Origin: Bacteroidota bacterium
GTDB lineage: Bacteria; Bacteroidota; Ignavibacteria; Palsa-1295
Direction of reading: 5' to 3'
DNA: 8,951 bases
Assembly: GCA_025363505.1 (NCBI GenBank)
Contig: JANYDV010000171.1
Span: forward strand, 1 to 8,951
Shown here: piece by piece, positions 1-7,323 of the stretch
How the letters are laid out: each line of letters opens with the position of its first letter
Position numbering within the stretch: the first letter of the stretch is position 1
Notes under the pieces: model-generated
Told to the model about the DNA's origin: nothing
Seen by the model: only the letters and a program-made list of their open reading frames with translations
Database searches by the model: none
Translations under genes and position numbers: made by a program

Positions 1-467
1 CTATAGTCTGCGATACCGGCGAGCGCTACCTCACCAAACATCATTCTGATGAATGGCTGAAAGAAAAACGATTACTCGAAACCGAAAAAATGACGATCGG
101 AATGATTGCTCGTTTAAAACATTCTTCGACCGCACTGCTGATCGCTGTCAGTCCCCATGACACCGTCCGTGATGCTATCATGAAAATGGACACGAATAAC
201 ATTTCACAGCTTCCGGTGATCGACTCCGAAGGTAAAGCCGTTGGGTCAGTTCGCGAATCTCGATTGATGGCTCGTGCGCTTGACTCACGCGAAATTCTTG
301 AAAGTCCGATTATTGATTTAATGGAACCGACATTTCCTGTGCTTGATGACACCACCGATGTCAAGAAAGCCGTTTCGGTTCTTAAAGATGCTCCCGCTCT
401 CTTGATTGAGGAGTTCGGCAGGATCATTGGCATTATCACCCGTCACGACATCCTTGAATTTTTCTAA
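1..467 (+). CDS. cbs: Cystathionine beta-synthase, C-terminal part (5' end outside window)
   Basis: The frame is open from the first complete codon (position 3) to the TAA at 465-467, so the start lies upstream. The first visible residues, including CDTGERYLT and DEWLKEK, match the end of the PLP-dependent cysteine synthase/cystathionine beta-synthase fold. An internal ATG at 90 is therefore not the true start. The rest is a tandem CBS-domain pair: CBS1 runs roughly from SPHDTVRDAI to LMARAL, and CBS2 from PIIDLMEP to the end (IIGIITRHDILEFF). Full-length enzymes of this architecture condense serine with homocysteine to give cystathionine, and the CBS pair is a regulatory region. The catalytic lysine lies outside the window, so the reaction is inferred from architecture and from the next gene, a cystathionine gamma-lyase/synthase 7 nt downstream. 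A CBS-tailed O-acetylserine sulfhydrylase is the main alternative. Confidence 0.85.
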   Translation, partial: IVCDTGERYLTKHHSDEWLKEKRLLETEKMTIGMIARLKHSSTALLIAVSPHDTVRDAIMKMDTNNISQLPVIDSEGKAVGSVRESRLMARALDSREILESPIIDLMEPTFPVLDDTTDVKKAVSVLKDAPALLIEEFGRIIGIITRHDILEFF

Positions 468-474
468 TATTTTT

Positions 475-1617
475 ATGACAAGATTTCGTACCAACGCTAT
501 TCATATCGGTCAAGAACCTGAGCAAGTAACCGGTTCGGTTGCTGTACCGGTATTTCAGACATCCACTTACGCACAGCAAGAACTCGGCGGACATCCGCAG
601 TTCGATTATGCCCGCACAATCAACCCTACCCGCCTTGCACTCGAAAAAAACTTGGCGGCATTAGAGAACGGTAAGTTTGGCTATTGCTTCGCTAGCGGAA
701 TGGCAGCTATCACCGCAGCACTTTCGCTCGTCAAGAGCGGCGATCACGTAATTGCCGGCAGTGATATGTACGGCGGTTCGTATCGGTACTTCTCGAAGAT
801 ACTTTCGAACTATGGTGTGACCTTTAGTTATGTTGATATGCGTAACTTAGACAATGTCGAGCAAGCAATCACTCCAAACACTAAGCTCATCTACTGCGAA
901 ACACCGACAAATCCAATGATGAATCTTACCGATCTTGCGGAGCTTTCGGCAATCGCAAAAAAACATCATTGCATTAGTGTTGTTGATAATACTTTTATGT
1001 CCCCCTATTTTCAAAATCCTCTTGATTTTGGAATTGATATTGTCGTTCATTCTGCGACAAAATATCTTGGCGGACACTCAGATGTGATCGGCGGGGCACT
1101 TATTACGATTGATAGCAGCTACGCCGAAAGAATTAAATTTTATCAAAACTCTGCCGGTGCCGTTCCGGGTCCATGGGATTGTTGGTTGTTACTTCGAAGC
1201 GTCAAAACATTGGCAATCCGAATGGATGCACATAATGCCAACGCCATGAAGATTGCAACAATGTTGGCGATTCATCCGAAATTGAAAGGTGTACATTACC
1301 CAGGGTTGCCCTCACATCCGCAACATACCCTTGCAAAAAAACAAATGCGCGGCTTTGGTGGGATGATTGCGATTGAAATAGGAAGTCTCGATGCGGCAAA
1401 ACGATTTGCTTCAGCCTTAAGAGTATTTACTCTCGGCGAAAGTCTTGGCGGTGTAGAGTCACTGGTGTGTCATCCCGTCACGATGACCCACGGATCAATA
1501 GAACCTGCGCGTCGCGCCGAACTTGGTATTACTGACGGTTTAGTGCGCTTAAGTGTTGGCATCGAAGATATAGAGGATTTGATTGACGATATTAACCGAG
1601 GTCTTGATGCGATCTAA
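475..1617 (+). CDS. Cystathionine gamma-lyase / gamma-synthase family PLP enzyme
   Basis: A 380-residue cytoplasmic enzyme of the Cys/Met-metabolism PLP family (fold type I), of normal length. Visible hallmarks are YARTINPTR near residue 44 (phosphate-contacting Tyr/Arg region), FASGMAA, ETPTNP, VVDNTFMSPYFQ, and SATKYLGGHSD with the Schiff-base lysine at residue 196. The C-terminal GESLGGVESL and RLSVGIEDIEDL are also typical. ATG 475 is chosen because family homology begins there (MTRFRTNAIHIGQ). The frame is open further upstream to an ATG at 406, but that would overlap the previous gene by 62 nt. No Shine-Dalgarno is visible, so translation may be coupled to the upstream gene. Lyase and synthase cannot be separated by motif alone. 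The adjacent cystathionine beta-synthase favours the lyase, which splits cystathionine into cysteine, 2-oxobutyrate and ammonia, and can release H2S as a side reaction. Confidence 0.93.
   Translation: MTRFRTNAIHIGQEPEQVTGSVAVPVFQTSTYAQQELGGHPQFDYARTINPTRLALEKNLAALENGKFGYCFASGMAAITAALSLVKSGDHVIAGSDMYGGSYRYFSKILSNYGVTFSYVDMRNLDNVEQAITPNTKLIYCETPTNPMMNLTDLAELSAIAKKHHCISVVDNTFMSPYFQNPLDFGIDIVVHSATKYLGGHSDVIGGALITIDSSYAERIKFYQNSAGAVPGPWDCWLLLRSVKTLAIRMDAHNANAMKIATMLAIHPKLKGVHYPGLPSHPQHTLAKKQMRGFGGMIAIEIGSLDAAKRFASALRVFTLGESLGGVESLVCHPVTMTHGSIEPARRAELGITDGLVRLSVGIEDIEDLIDDINRGLDAI
1598..1601 (+). promoter_or_regulatory. Shine-Dalgarno GAGG deciding the lipoprotein start
   Basis: GAGG lies 5 nt before the ATG at 1607, inside the last codons of the preceding PLP enzyme gene. 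It supports 1607 over the in-frame ATG at 1583 as the start of the small lipoprotein. Most other genes here lack such a site. Confidence 0.6.
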
Positions 1618-1903
1618 TTTCTTTTTCTCACTGATGCTTCTTGTGAGCTTCGGTTGCGGAAAGCCCGAACTGCTTTCTGTGGATGAGCAACAATATGTCT
1701 TGCTCACTGTGACGCTCACCAATGTGCGAGCACAAACTCCCGACTCGTTACAACTCAATCGACGTTTAGACTCGACCTTCAAAGCATTCAGAATGACGAA
1801 ACAACAGTATCAAGACCAGACCGAGGCACTCGCTAATACTCCCGACCGTTCAGAAATGATCTTTCGCGCGATCAATGATTCATTATCAAAGCCGCGAAAA
1901 TAA
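1607..1903 (+). CDS. Small lipoprotein, DUF4296-like, unknown function
   Basis: A 98-residue predicted lipoprotein. Residues 1-16 form a signal peptide (MRSN, then a hydrophobic stretch) ending in a lipobox-like VSFGC with the acceptor Cys at 17. The mature part is short, polar and probably helical. Its order of elements (conserved Pro-x-Leu-Leu after the Cys, a helix with VLLTVTLTNVRAQ, then FKAFRMTKQQYQDQTEALANTP and a final helix) resembles the DUF4296 lipoproteins common in Bacteroidota, as I recall that pattern; I could not run a profile search. ATG 1607 has a GAGG ribosome site, and the gene overlaps the stop of the upstream enzyme by 11 nt, so the two are probably translationally coupled. 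A direct role in sulfur metabolism cannot be read from the sequence. The longer frame from 1583 is less likely because it would put extra residues before the signal peptide. Confidence 0.72.
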   Translation: MRSNFFFSLMLLVSFGCGKPELLSVDEQQYVLLTVTLTNVRAQTPDSLQLNRRLDSTFKAFRMTKQQYQDQTEALANTPDRSEMIFRAINDSLSKPRK

Positions 1904-1906
1904 ATG

Positions 1907-1955
1907 TAATGGCTTTAGTTTCTCCCCACAATTGCCGGCATCCCATTATTTTTTT
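1907..1955 (+). terminator. Weak terminator-like hairpin and T-run in convergent junction
   Basis: TAATGG (1907-1912) and CCATTA (1943-1948) are perfect complements and are followed directly by seven T (1949-1955), the right polarity for the plus-strand genes ending at 1903. The stem is only 6 bp, AU-rich, and the loop is 30 nt, so stability is poor. The T-run also encodes the last two Lys codons of the convergent helicase gene. This is a suggestion only. Confidence 0.22.
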
Positions 1956-3691
1956 ACGCAAACATCACACGTCCCACATCTCCAAGTGCCTGTTCGTTCG
2001 CCAAAGTACTTCAGTAAAAAAGCCGAACGACATTCCCACCCGGTTGCGTATGATAATACGGTCCTGAGTTTTTCTACACTATGTTCTTGTTTTAGTTGAA
2101 GTTCGCTCAACGGTAATACTATTTCATTCCATGGTTTGATTGGTGTTGTCAATGTAATCGACACCACTTCACTACTTGAGGCAAAACCAATTTTCCGTCG
2201 GACAGCAATCAAACCGTATGTTTCCAACAAACGAATCGTTTGGGTAAACACGGAATGTTCCATTTGCAACGTTGCATTCGCATCCTCTTCCGAGAGATAG
2301 ATCCCTCGTTTATCTGCTTGTTTTGTTAGATTGACAACATAGCGTAATAGTTGCGCACCGAGCGAATTTTTGCTTCGTCGCAAATATTCTTCGATCTTCA
2401 CCCGATCACTGGTGATCTCTACATATAACTGTGAACGTTCGGAGCCGGCAACAGACAATGATATTACTCCAGACTCGTCAAGCAATTCCAACACTCGTTT
2501 GATGGCGATGCCCTCTCTTCCGATAGCTTGGGTGATTTGTGTAAGCGTAAAAAACATCGGCTCGTCAAACAATCTTCCTCCTTGGTCACGCGATGATGAC
2601 AGAAGAACCGCATAGACATCGTGAATGTCATCCTCGTTCGGATAGTTACGACCAATCATAAACTCATGCGAGCGTTCATCGCCTTTGTTATAGAGCAAAA
2701 TAGCCAATGCCTCATTCCCATCCCTTCCGGCGCGACCTGATTCCTGATAATAGGCTTCGAGGGTGCCCGGCAGATCATAATGGATAACTGCCCGAACATT
2801 CGACTTATCAAATCCCAGACCAAACGCACTGGTCGCCACAACAACAGGTAACGTACCACTCAAGAAATCATTTTGAATGTTGTTACGAACTTCGTTGGCG
2901 ATACCCCCATGATACGGCGAAGCTTTTATTCCGAGTTGACGAATCATCAGCGATACTTTTTCCGAACGTGCTCGTGATGTTGTATAGACGATTGCACTAC
3001 CCTGAATCGAATGCAACAAATCAATCAATCGAATATCTTTTTGTGCATTAGTCAGCACGGCGTAGCGAAGATTCGGACGTTCAAAACCGGTGACAATCTC
3101 CAGCGGATCTTTTAATTGTAATTGATGAATAATATCATCGCGAACTTCAGGAGTTGCCGTCGCCGTCAGTGCAATGATCGGCGGACGCACATAATTTTGA
3201 AAATAAGGAAAAGACTGTGGCAAGCGGCGATAACTTTTTCGGAAGTCGTGCCCCCATTCACTGATGCAATGGGCTTCATCAACAGCAATAAATGAGATGC
3301 GGCTACGACCAAGTAATGCTAAAAATGCTTCGTTCTCAAGACGCTCCGGCGAAATAAAAAGCAATTTCAACTCGCCTGTATCAAGCATACGATATGCCGC
3401 ACGAGTATCTTCGATTGATTGTGCGCTATTGAGTGCCGCCACAGCAATACCGAGAGCTTTGAGTTTATCTACTTGATCTTTCATCAAGCTGATAAGTGGT
3501 GAGATTACTAACGCTGTGCCTTCGAGCAACAGTGCGGGAAGCTGATAGCACAGTGACTTACCGCCGCCGGTAGGCATCACGACTAATGTGTCGCGCCCCG
3601 AAAGGATAGAAAGAATTGCTTCTTCTTGCCGAGTGCGAAAAGAAGTTAACCCAAATTGAGAAACAAGTGCTTGATCAACAAGATGTTTCAC
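1946..3691 (-). CDS. recQ: RecQ-family ATP-dependent DNA helicase with C-terminal zinc cluster
   Basis: A 581-residue superfamily 2 DNA helicase with all core motifs. Motif 0 is FRTRQEEAI (18-26), Walker A is MPTGGGKS (39-46), and the DEAH box is at 138-141, followed by the RecQ aromatic-rich loop (CISEWGHDF). Motif III is ALTATATP, and motifs V/VI are ATSAFGLGFDKSNVR and YYQESGRAGRDG. RecQ enzymes unwind forked and recombination DNA with 3'-5' polarity in repair. After the RecA2 domain come winged-helix-like segments, and the four-Cys zinc motif (Cys 554, 572, 575, 578, within ECRSAFLLKYFGE and CGTCDVC) sits at the extreme C-terminus. In E. coli RecQ it directly follows RecA2. No HRDC domain is present. 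The start is GTG at 3691, because no Met precedes Walker A; AAGG lies 10 nt upstream. The gene follows purM after 5 nt and is probably in its operon. Confidence 0.93.
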   Translation of the reverse strand: MKHLVDQALVSQFGLTSFRTRQEEAILSILSGRDTLVVMPTGGGKSLCYQLPALLLEGTALVISPLISLMKDQVDKLKALGIAVAALNSAQSIEDTRAAYRMLDTGELKLLFISPERLENEAFLALLGRSRISFIAVDEAHCISEWGHDFRKSYRRLPQSFPYFQNYVRPPIIALTATATPEVRDDIIHQLQLKDPLEIVTGFERPNLRYAVLTNAQKDIRLIDLLHSIQGSAIVYTTSRARSEKVSLMIRQLGIKASPYHGGIANEVRNNIQNDFLSGTLPVVVATSAFGLGFDKSNVRAVIHYDLPGTLEAYYQESGRAGRDGNEALAILLYNKGDERSHEFMIGRNYPNEDDIHDVYAVLLSSSRDQGGRLFDEPMFFTLTQITQAIGREGIAIKRVLELLDESGVISLSVAGSERSQLYVEITSDRVKIEEYLRRSKNSLGAQLLRYVVNLTKQADKRGIYLSEEDANATLQMEHSVFTQTIRLLETYGLIAVRRKIGFASSSEVVSITLTTPIKPWNEIVLPLSELQLKQEHSVEKLRTVLSYATGWECRSAFLLKYFGERTGTWRCGTCDVCVKK

Positions 3692-3696
3692 GAAAT

Positions 3697-4734
3697 TTAT
3701 GCCTTGCTGAGCGACCCCATGATAATCGGCTTTTCGTCCATAGCTTTGAGTGCATTAACTATTTCCTCTGCCTTCGATGCCGATGCAATAATAATTAAGC
3801 CGATACCAAGATTAAATGTCCGACGCATATCATCTTCGGGAACATTGCCATATTGTTGAATTAGATCAAAAATCGGTAACCTCGTCCATGCAGTCCAATC
3901 AATATCGAGTTTCAGATCATCGGAAAGTACACGCGAGGTATTGCCAACGATTCCGCCCCCGGTAATATGACTCAGTGCATGAATATCATCTTGCGGACTG
4001 AACTTCGTCAGTAGATTTTGGATAGGATGCAAATACGAACGATGCACTTTTAATAATGCATCAACAACGCTTTCGCCACCTAAGGATTTTGGGCGTTCAT
4101 CATTGCTGATCTGCTCAACTAAAGCGATGCGCGCTAAGCTAAATCCATTGGTATGCAAGCCCACACTCGGCAAACCTATTAAGATATCCCCCGCCTGCAC
4201 ATTCTCACGAGAAAGCAAATCATCGCGCTCAACGACACCAACGATAGTGCCGGCAAGATCAAAATCGTCACCGGTGTACATTCCGGGCATTTCTGCGGTC
4301 TCGCCACCAATAAGTGCACAGCCGTTTTCTTGACAGGCAGTGACGAAGCCGGAAATGATATCTGTACCGCTGTCAACGTTCAGTTTGCCGGTTGCAAAGT
4401 AATCAAGAAAGAACAACGGCTTTGCACCACAGACCAATATATCATTGACACAATGATTAACAAGGTCTTGTCCGACGGTGTCATAACGTTTTGAGGCGAT
4501 AGCGACTTTTATCTTCGTACCGACACCATCGGTACTCGAAACAAGAACAGGATGTTTCATCTCCGGAAAACGGGCGTCATAGAGTCCGCCGAAACCCCCA
4601 ATATCGGTTAAGACATTCTTGTTAAATGTTTTCCGGACAAGTGGTTTTATTCTCCTGACGATCTCTTCACCGGCATCAATACTTACTCCGGCTGTTTCGT
4701 AGGTCAGCACTTGGCTGCCGTTAGATTCTTGCAT
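3697..4734 (-). CDS. purM: Phosphoribosylformylglycinamidine cyclo-ligase (AIR synthetase)
   Basis: A 345-residue cytoplasmic enzyme, the same length as E. coli PurM as I recall it. It performs the fifth step of de novo purine synthesis, the ATP-dependent cyclisation of FGAM to 5-aminoimidazole ribonucleotide. Family features are YETAGVSIDAGEEIV (12-26), the Gly-rich IGGFGGLY, STDGVGTKIKVA (from residue 67), NDILVCGAKPLFFLDY, the IGGETAEMPGMY loop, VGLHTNGFSLAR, HITGGGIVGN and RRTFNLGIGL near the end. The gene is intact and nothing essential looks missing. ATG 4734 is 4 nt past the stop of the upstream lipoprotein gene and no Shine-Dalgarno is evident, which suggests coupled translation. No other purine gene is visible, so purM is not in a pur operon here. 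It sits between a lipoprotein and a helicase gene instead. Confidence 0.97.
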   Translation of the reverse strand: MQESNGSQVLTYETAGVSIDAGEEIVRRIKPLVRKTFNKNVLTDIGGFGGLYDARFPEMKHPVLVSSTDGVGTKIKVAIASKRYDTVGQDLVNHCVNDILVCGAKPLFFLDYFATGKLNVDSGTDIISGFVTACQENGCALIGGETAEMPGMYTGDDFDLAGTIVGVVERDDLLSRENVQAGDILIGLPSVGLHTNGFSLARIALVEQISNDERPKSLGGESVVDALLKVHRSYLHPIQNLLTKFSPQDDIHALSHITGGGIVGNTSRVLSDDLKLDIDWTAWTRLPIFDLIQQYGNVPEDDMRRTFNLGIGLIIIASASKAEEIVNALKAMDEKPIIMGSLSKA

Positions 4735-4738
4735 AGAC

Positions 4739-5272
4739 TTATCGTAATGGGTTTGCGTTGAATGTGAGCGTAAGATTTGCAGTAAAATTTACTGTCGTCA
4801 GTGGCGCTTTTTTTGCTTTGAACGAGACGAGAAAACTTCCGTTCGGATTTTTTACATACTTCTCAAAATCAAGCCCACTAAGTGTGACCGAGTCAACAGC
4901 ACCACTATAGGTAGCAAGTGTACTCGTTGAGACTCCATCAGCAACAGCGAGGATGATCGTATCAAAGCTTTTTACCGGATAGGCTATCGAATCACTCGAG
5001 ACAAAAGCAAGCTTCGTTAATTTTACTGTTTTGATTAACGAAAGCGAAGTATTATTTTTTGCTAAAGTCGCGCTGTCAAGCCCAATCGGAATCGCAGGTG
5101 AAGTAAAAAATTGCCCAACGGGCGTGAGTGGCACTACAGGAAAGTCAAAACTCTTATTGATATTAAAACTAAAGAGTGAATCAATACCTAAGGTCGAGCA
5201 AGCCGAAAAAAGACCTGCTATCAGCGCCAATGCAAGGACAGAATATTTAATATTTTTCATAATCATAGACAT
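4739..5272 (-). CDS. Predicted lipoprotein with beta-rich mature domain, unknown function
   Basis: A 177-residue predicted lipoprotein. The N-terminus (MSMIMKNIK, then a hydrophobic run ending AGLFSAC) is a lipoprotein signal with the acceptor Cys at 25, so the product should be membrane-anchored in the envelope. The mature region is rich in Ser/Thr/Val/Leu with alternating hydrophobic residues (for example VKLTKLAFVS, FDTIILAVADG, VDSVTLSGLDFEKYVK, VNFTANLTLTFNANPL), consistent with a beta-sandwich. The order of these elements recalls uncharacterised Bacteroidota lipoproteins, but I cannot name a family. The start is set at 5272 because AGGAA (minus strand, 5285-5281) stands 8 nt upstream. 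ATGs at 5266 and 5260 also fit the signal peptide, and the frame stays open further upstream to 5308. It is the first gene of a tight minus-strand group with purM and recQ. Confidence 0.72.
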   Translation of the reverse strand: MSMIMKNIKYSVLALALIAGLFSACSTLGIDSLFSFNINKSFDFPVVPLTPVGQFFTSPAIPIGLDSATLAKNNTSLSLIKTVKLTKLAFVSSDSIAYPVKSFDTIILAVADGVSTSTLATYSGAVDSVTLSGLDFEKYVKNPNGSFLVSFKAKKAPLTTVNFTANLTLTFNANPLR

Positions 5273-5280
5273 TTTTTCAT

Positions 5281-5285
5281 TTCCT
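5281..5285 (-). promoter_or_regulatory. Shine-Dalgarno AGGAA for the lipoprotein start
   Basis: Read on the minus strand, AGGAA lies 8 nt before the ATG at 5272. It favours that start over the longer in-frame option at 5308 and over the nearby ATGs at 5266 and 5260. Confidence 0.5.
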
Positions 5286-5293
5286 ACCAAAAC

Positions 5294-5335
5294 CAGCATC
5301 CATCGCACCCTGTAACGAGTTCGTTCGGGATGCTG
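5294..5335. repeat. Inverted repeat with nested dyad in divergent intergenic region
   Basis: CAGCATCC (5294-5301) and GGATGCTG (5328-5335) are perfect 8-bp complements separated by 26 nt. Inside the loop is a second dyad, AACGA (5314-5318) with TCGTT (5321-5325), separated by 2 nt. The structure lies between the start of the minus-strand lipoprotein-purM-recQ group and the start of the plus-strand rRNA methyltransferase. It could be an operator or part of a structured leader. No regulator is identified. Confidence 0.5.
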
Positions 5336-5339
5336 TTCC

Positions 5340-5355
5340 GTTGTTTAATCACAAC
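5340..5355. repeat. Short inverted repeat upstream of the rRNA methyltransferase
   Basis: GTTGT (5340-5344) and ACAAC (5351-5355) are perfect complements separated by 6 nt, ending 19 nt before the chosen start at 5375. Arms this short also occur by chance. It is listed because it is the third dyad within about 60 bp of this divergent region. Confidence 0.35.
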
Positions 5356-5374
5356 AATTATTACTGCAATTTCT

Positions 5375-6568
5375 ATGCCGAAAACCGAAGGAAGCTATCC
5401 TGAGATTATTATTAAAAAGAACCACGAACGTCGATTGCTCAAAGGACACCTTTGGGCGTTCAGCAATGAATTAGTAGATGTTCGCAAGGATCTCCCTGCC
5501 GGAACAGTCGTTCGTTTGCTTCGCGAGTTTGATAAAAAGCCCTTTGCACTGGCGTTCTATCATCCAAATTCACTTATTAGTGCTCGGATTATTTCGCGAG
5601 ATGTCAAGACGGAGATTGACAGAATTTTTTTTAAGCAGCGAATTTCTGATGCTGCTTCGAAACGTGCGTTCTTACTCAAGGAGCGAAATGCTATTCGACT
5701 CGTTCACAGCGAAAGCGATCTGTTGCCCGGTTTAGTGATAGAGCAATATAATGATATCATCACCTTCCAGATCGTCTCGGCAGGTATGGAGGCATTCAAA
5801 GATGATATTATTGCAGTGATCAAGGAGTTATTCAAACCGAAGACGATCATCGAAAAAAATTCGTCGCATTTGCGAACACTCGAAGGCTTGTCCGAAATCG
5901 AAGGAATCGTTTTTGGCTCTGACACAACGACAAGTATCCATGACCGAGCAGGCACAACATTCGAGGTTTCGTTACTGGCAGGACAAAAAACCGGTTTTTA
6001 TCTTGATCAGATGGACAACCGCGTAGCTATCGTCAGGTATATCAAGCCAACATCAACTGTGCTTGATCTGTTTTGCAATGAAGGTGGCTTTGCGCTGAAT
6101 GCCGCTCGCGCCGGTGCTGCCTCTATCACGGCGGTTGATAGTTCGGCAGATGCCCTCAAAGGCTTGAGCAATAACATTACGCTCAATACTATTTCAACTG
6201 AAATTAAAACTGTAAAAACTGACTGTTTCGATTTTATTCGATCGAATGACGAATTTTTCGATCTCATCGTGCTCGATCCTCCGTCATTAGTAAAATCAAA
6301 AAAACATATACCGGCGGCGACAAAAGCATATTTTGATCTTCATCGTGCGGCAATCAAACGACTCAAGCCAAATGGCATTCTCGTCACAGCATCGTGCTCG
6401 CATCACTTCGGAAGAAACGACTTGCTTGATGTTATTCGTAATGCGGGGACAGACACTGCGCGCACGATTACCATCCTCGAAGAACATGGCGCCGGCGCCG
6501 ACCACCCCGTTCATACCATGATGCCCGAGACCGAATATCTGAAATTTTTTATATTACGTGTAGCCTAA
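5375..6568 (+). CDS. rlmI: Class I SAM-dependent rRNA methyltransferase, RlmI-like
   Basis: A 397-residue cytoplasmic methyltransferase with RlmI architecture; E. coli RlmI, which makes m5C1962 in 23S rRNA, has about the same length. Residues 9-75 fit a PUA RNA-binding domain (PEIIIKKNHERRLLKGHLWAFSNE and SARIISRD regions). A middle domain contains IRLVHSESDLLPGLVIEQY. The Rossmann domain has GQKTGFYLDQ just before motif I, LDLFCNEGGF (230-239), an acidic SAM-binding loop (VDSS), motif IV with DPPS at 301-304, and ASCSHHF with Cys 341 at the position of the conserved SCS Cys of RlmI proteins. ATG 5375 is chosen because homology starts at once and the length matches. The frame extends to ATG 5330, but the 15 added residues look like a membrane segment, unsuited to this family. 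Target-base specificity is inferred from the family. Confidence 0.88.
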   Translation: MPKTEGSYPEIIIKKNHERRLLKGHLWAFSNELVDVRKDLPAGTVVRLLREFDKKPFALAFYHPNSLISARIISRDVKTEIDRIFFKQRISDAASKRAFLLKERNAIRLVHSESDLLPGLVIEQYNDIITFQIVSAGMEAFKDDIIAVIKELFKPKTIIEKNSSHLRTLEGLSEIEGIVFGSDTTTSIHDRAGTTFEVSLLAGQKTGFYLDQMDNRVAIVRYIKPTSTVLDLFCNEGGFALNAARAGAASITAVDSSADALKGLSNNITLNTISTEIKTVKTDCFDFIRSNDEFFDLIVLDPPSLVKSKKHIPAATKAYFDLHRAAIKRLKPNGILVTASCSHHFGRNDLLDVIRNAGTDTARTITILEEHGAGADHPVHTMMPETEYLKFFILRVA

Positions 6569-6618
6569 TCTCTGCTTCGTGATGTAACTTTCCACCGGCA
6601 ATGCCCGTTCATATTAGT

Positions 6619-7323
6619 ATGAAGCTTAGGATGAAGGTCAGCATACGATACGGACTTATCTTGACAGTAATTTTACTGTGTAGATCAGTATTTGCGCAAA
6701 CGCCTACGGGTACTCCTACGACAAGTTCGCCCCAAGACTCGGTTATTATCTTTTCTTCACCGCGTCCGCTGCTCGACCAAAGTGATATTCAAAATAATCA
6801 ATTCCTTAATTCGTGGGGTGTCGCGGGATTTTTTAATGATTATGGATGGGGTCTTGGCTTCTATTTCCGACATATTGTTACTGCCGATCTCAGTGCGATT
6901 GCCCAACTCGATCTTGGTACGGCAAAAGGTAGCCGGGAATTCGGAGCCTATAATGAGATCAAGATCAACCGCATTTTCGTTTTTCCATTACTGGTGAGTG
7001 CGCAATACCGCCTTTTGCAATCAACCCTCGGAGAAAGCTTTCGACCATACATTACTGCAGGTGCAGGACCGGTGTTCGTGATGACTAATGACGGACAAAA
7101 AGATTATTTTTCGGCGTTGCCTCATTCAACGTTTCATACAACTTTGGGTGCGAACGTAGGCATTGGCTCGTATTTTGGTTCAGATCCCAAAACCACATTT
7201 GGTGCCAGCTTCAAATTCTTTATCATTCCCTACCCTGCCCCGGGAATCGAAAGCACACTCGGCAATTTCCTCACCAATTTTAGTGGAATTGCACTAAGCG
7301 TCAGTTACGGCTTTAATTTTTAA
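6619..7323 (+). CDS. Secreted outer-membrane beta-barrel protein, unknown role
   Basis: About 234 residues from ATG 6619. A signal peptide (positive KLRMKVSIR, hydrophobic YGLILTVILLCR, then SVFA before QTP) predicts export with cleavage after FA. A Thr/Ser/Pro-rich linker follows (TPTGTPTTSSP). The rest is alternating amphipathic strands with aromatic girdles and Gly (WGVAGFFNDYGWGLGFYF, YITAGAGPVFV, TTLGANVGIGSYFG), and the chain ends ISLSVSYGFNF-like with a terminal Phe, the usual BamA-recognised signature of barrels. It resembles generic OmpA-type/opacity-like barrel domains, too small for a TonB receptor. ATGs at 6601, 6619 and 6631 are all in frame, none with a good ribosome site, so the start is uncertain by about 10 residues. 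It begins within 65 nt of the methyltransferase stop and could be cotranscribed. The function is not known. Confidence 0.78.
   Translation: MKLRMKVSIRYGLILTVILLCRSVFAQTPTGTPTTSSPQDSVIIFSSPRPLLDQSDIQNNQFLNSWGVAGFFNDYGWGLGFYFRHIVTADLSAIAQLDLGTAKGSREFGAYNEIKINRIFVFPLLVSAQYRLLQSTLGESFRPYITAGAGPVFVMTNDGQKDYFSALPHSTFHTTLGANVGIGSYFGSDPKTTFGASFKFFIIPYPAPGIESTLGNFLTNFSGIALSVSYGFNF

Noticed and set aside
406..474. Upstream start at 406 for the cystathionine gamma-lyase/synthase gene
   Set aside because: It overlaps the coding end of the CBS-domain gene by 62 nt and adds residues with no counterpart in the family.
5330..5374. N-terminal extension of the rRNA methyltransferase from ATG 5330
   Set aside because: It would add a hydrophobic 15-residue segment to a cytoplasmic RNA enzyme and overlap the dyad region; the 5375 start gives the normal RlmI length.
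6488..6499. Perfect 12-bp palindrome GGCGCCGGCGCC
   Set aside because: It lies within the methyltransferase coding sequence and encodes a Gly-Ala-Gly-Ala run; codon repetition explains it and no other element is nearby.
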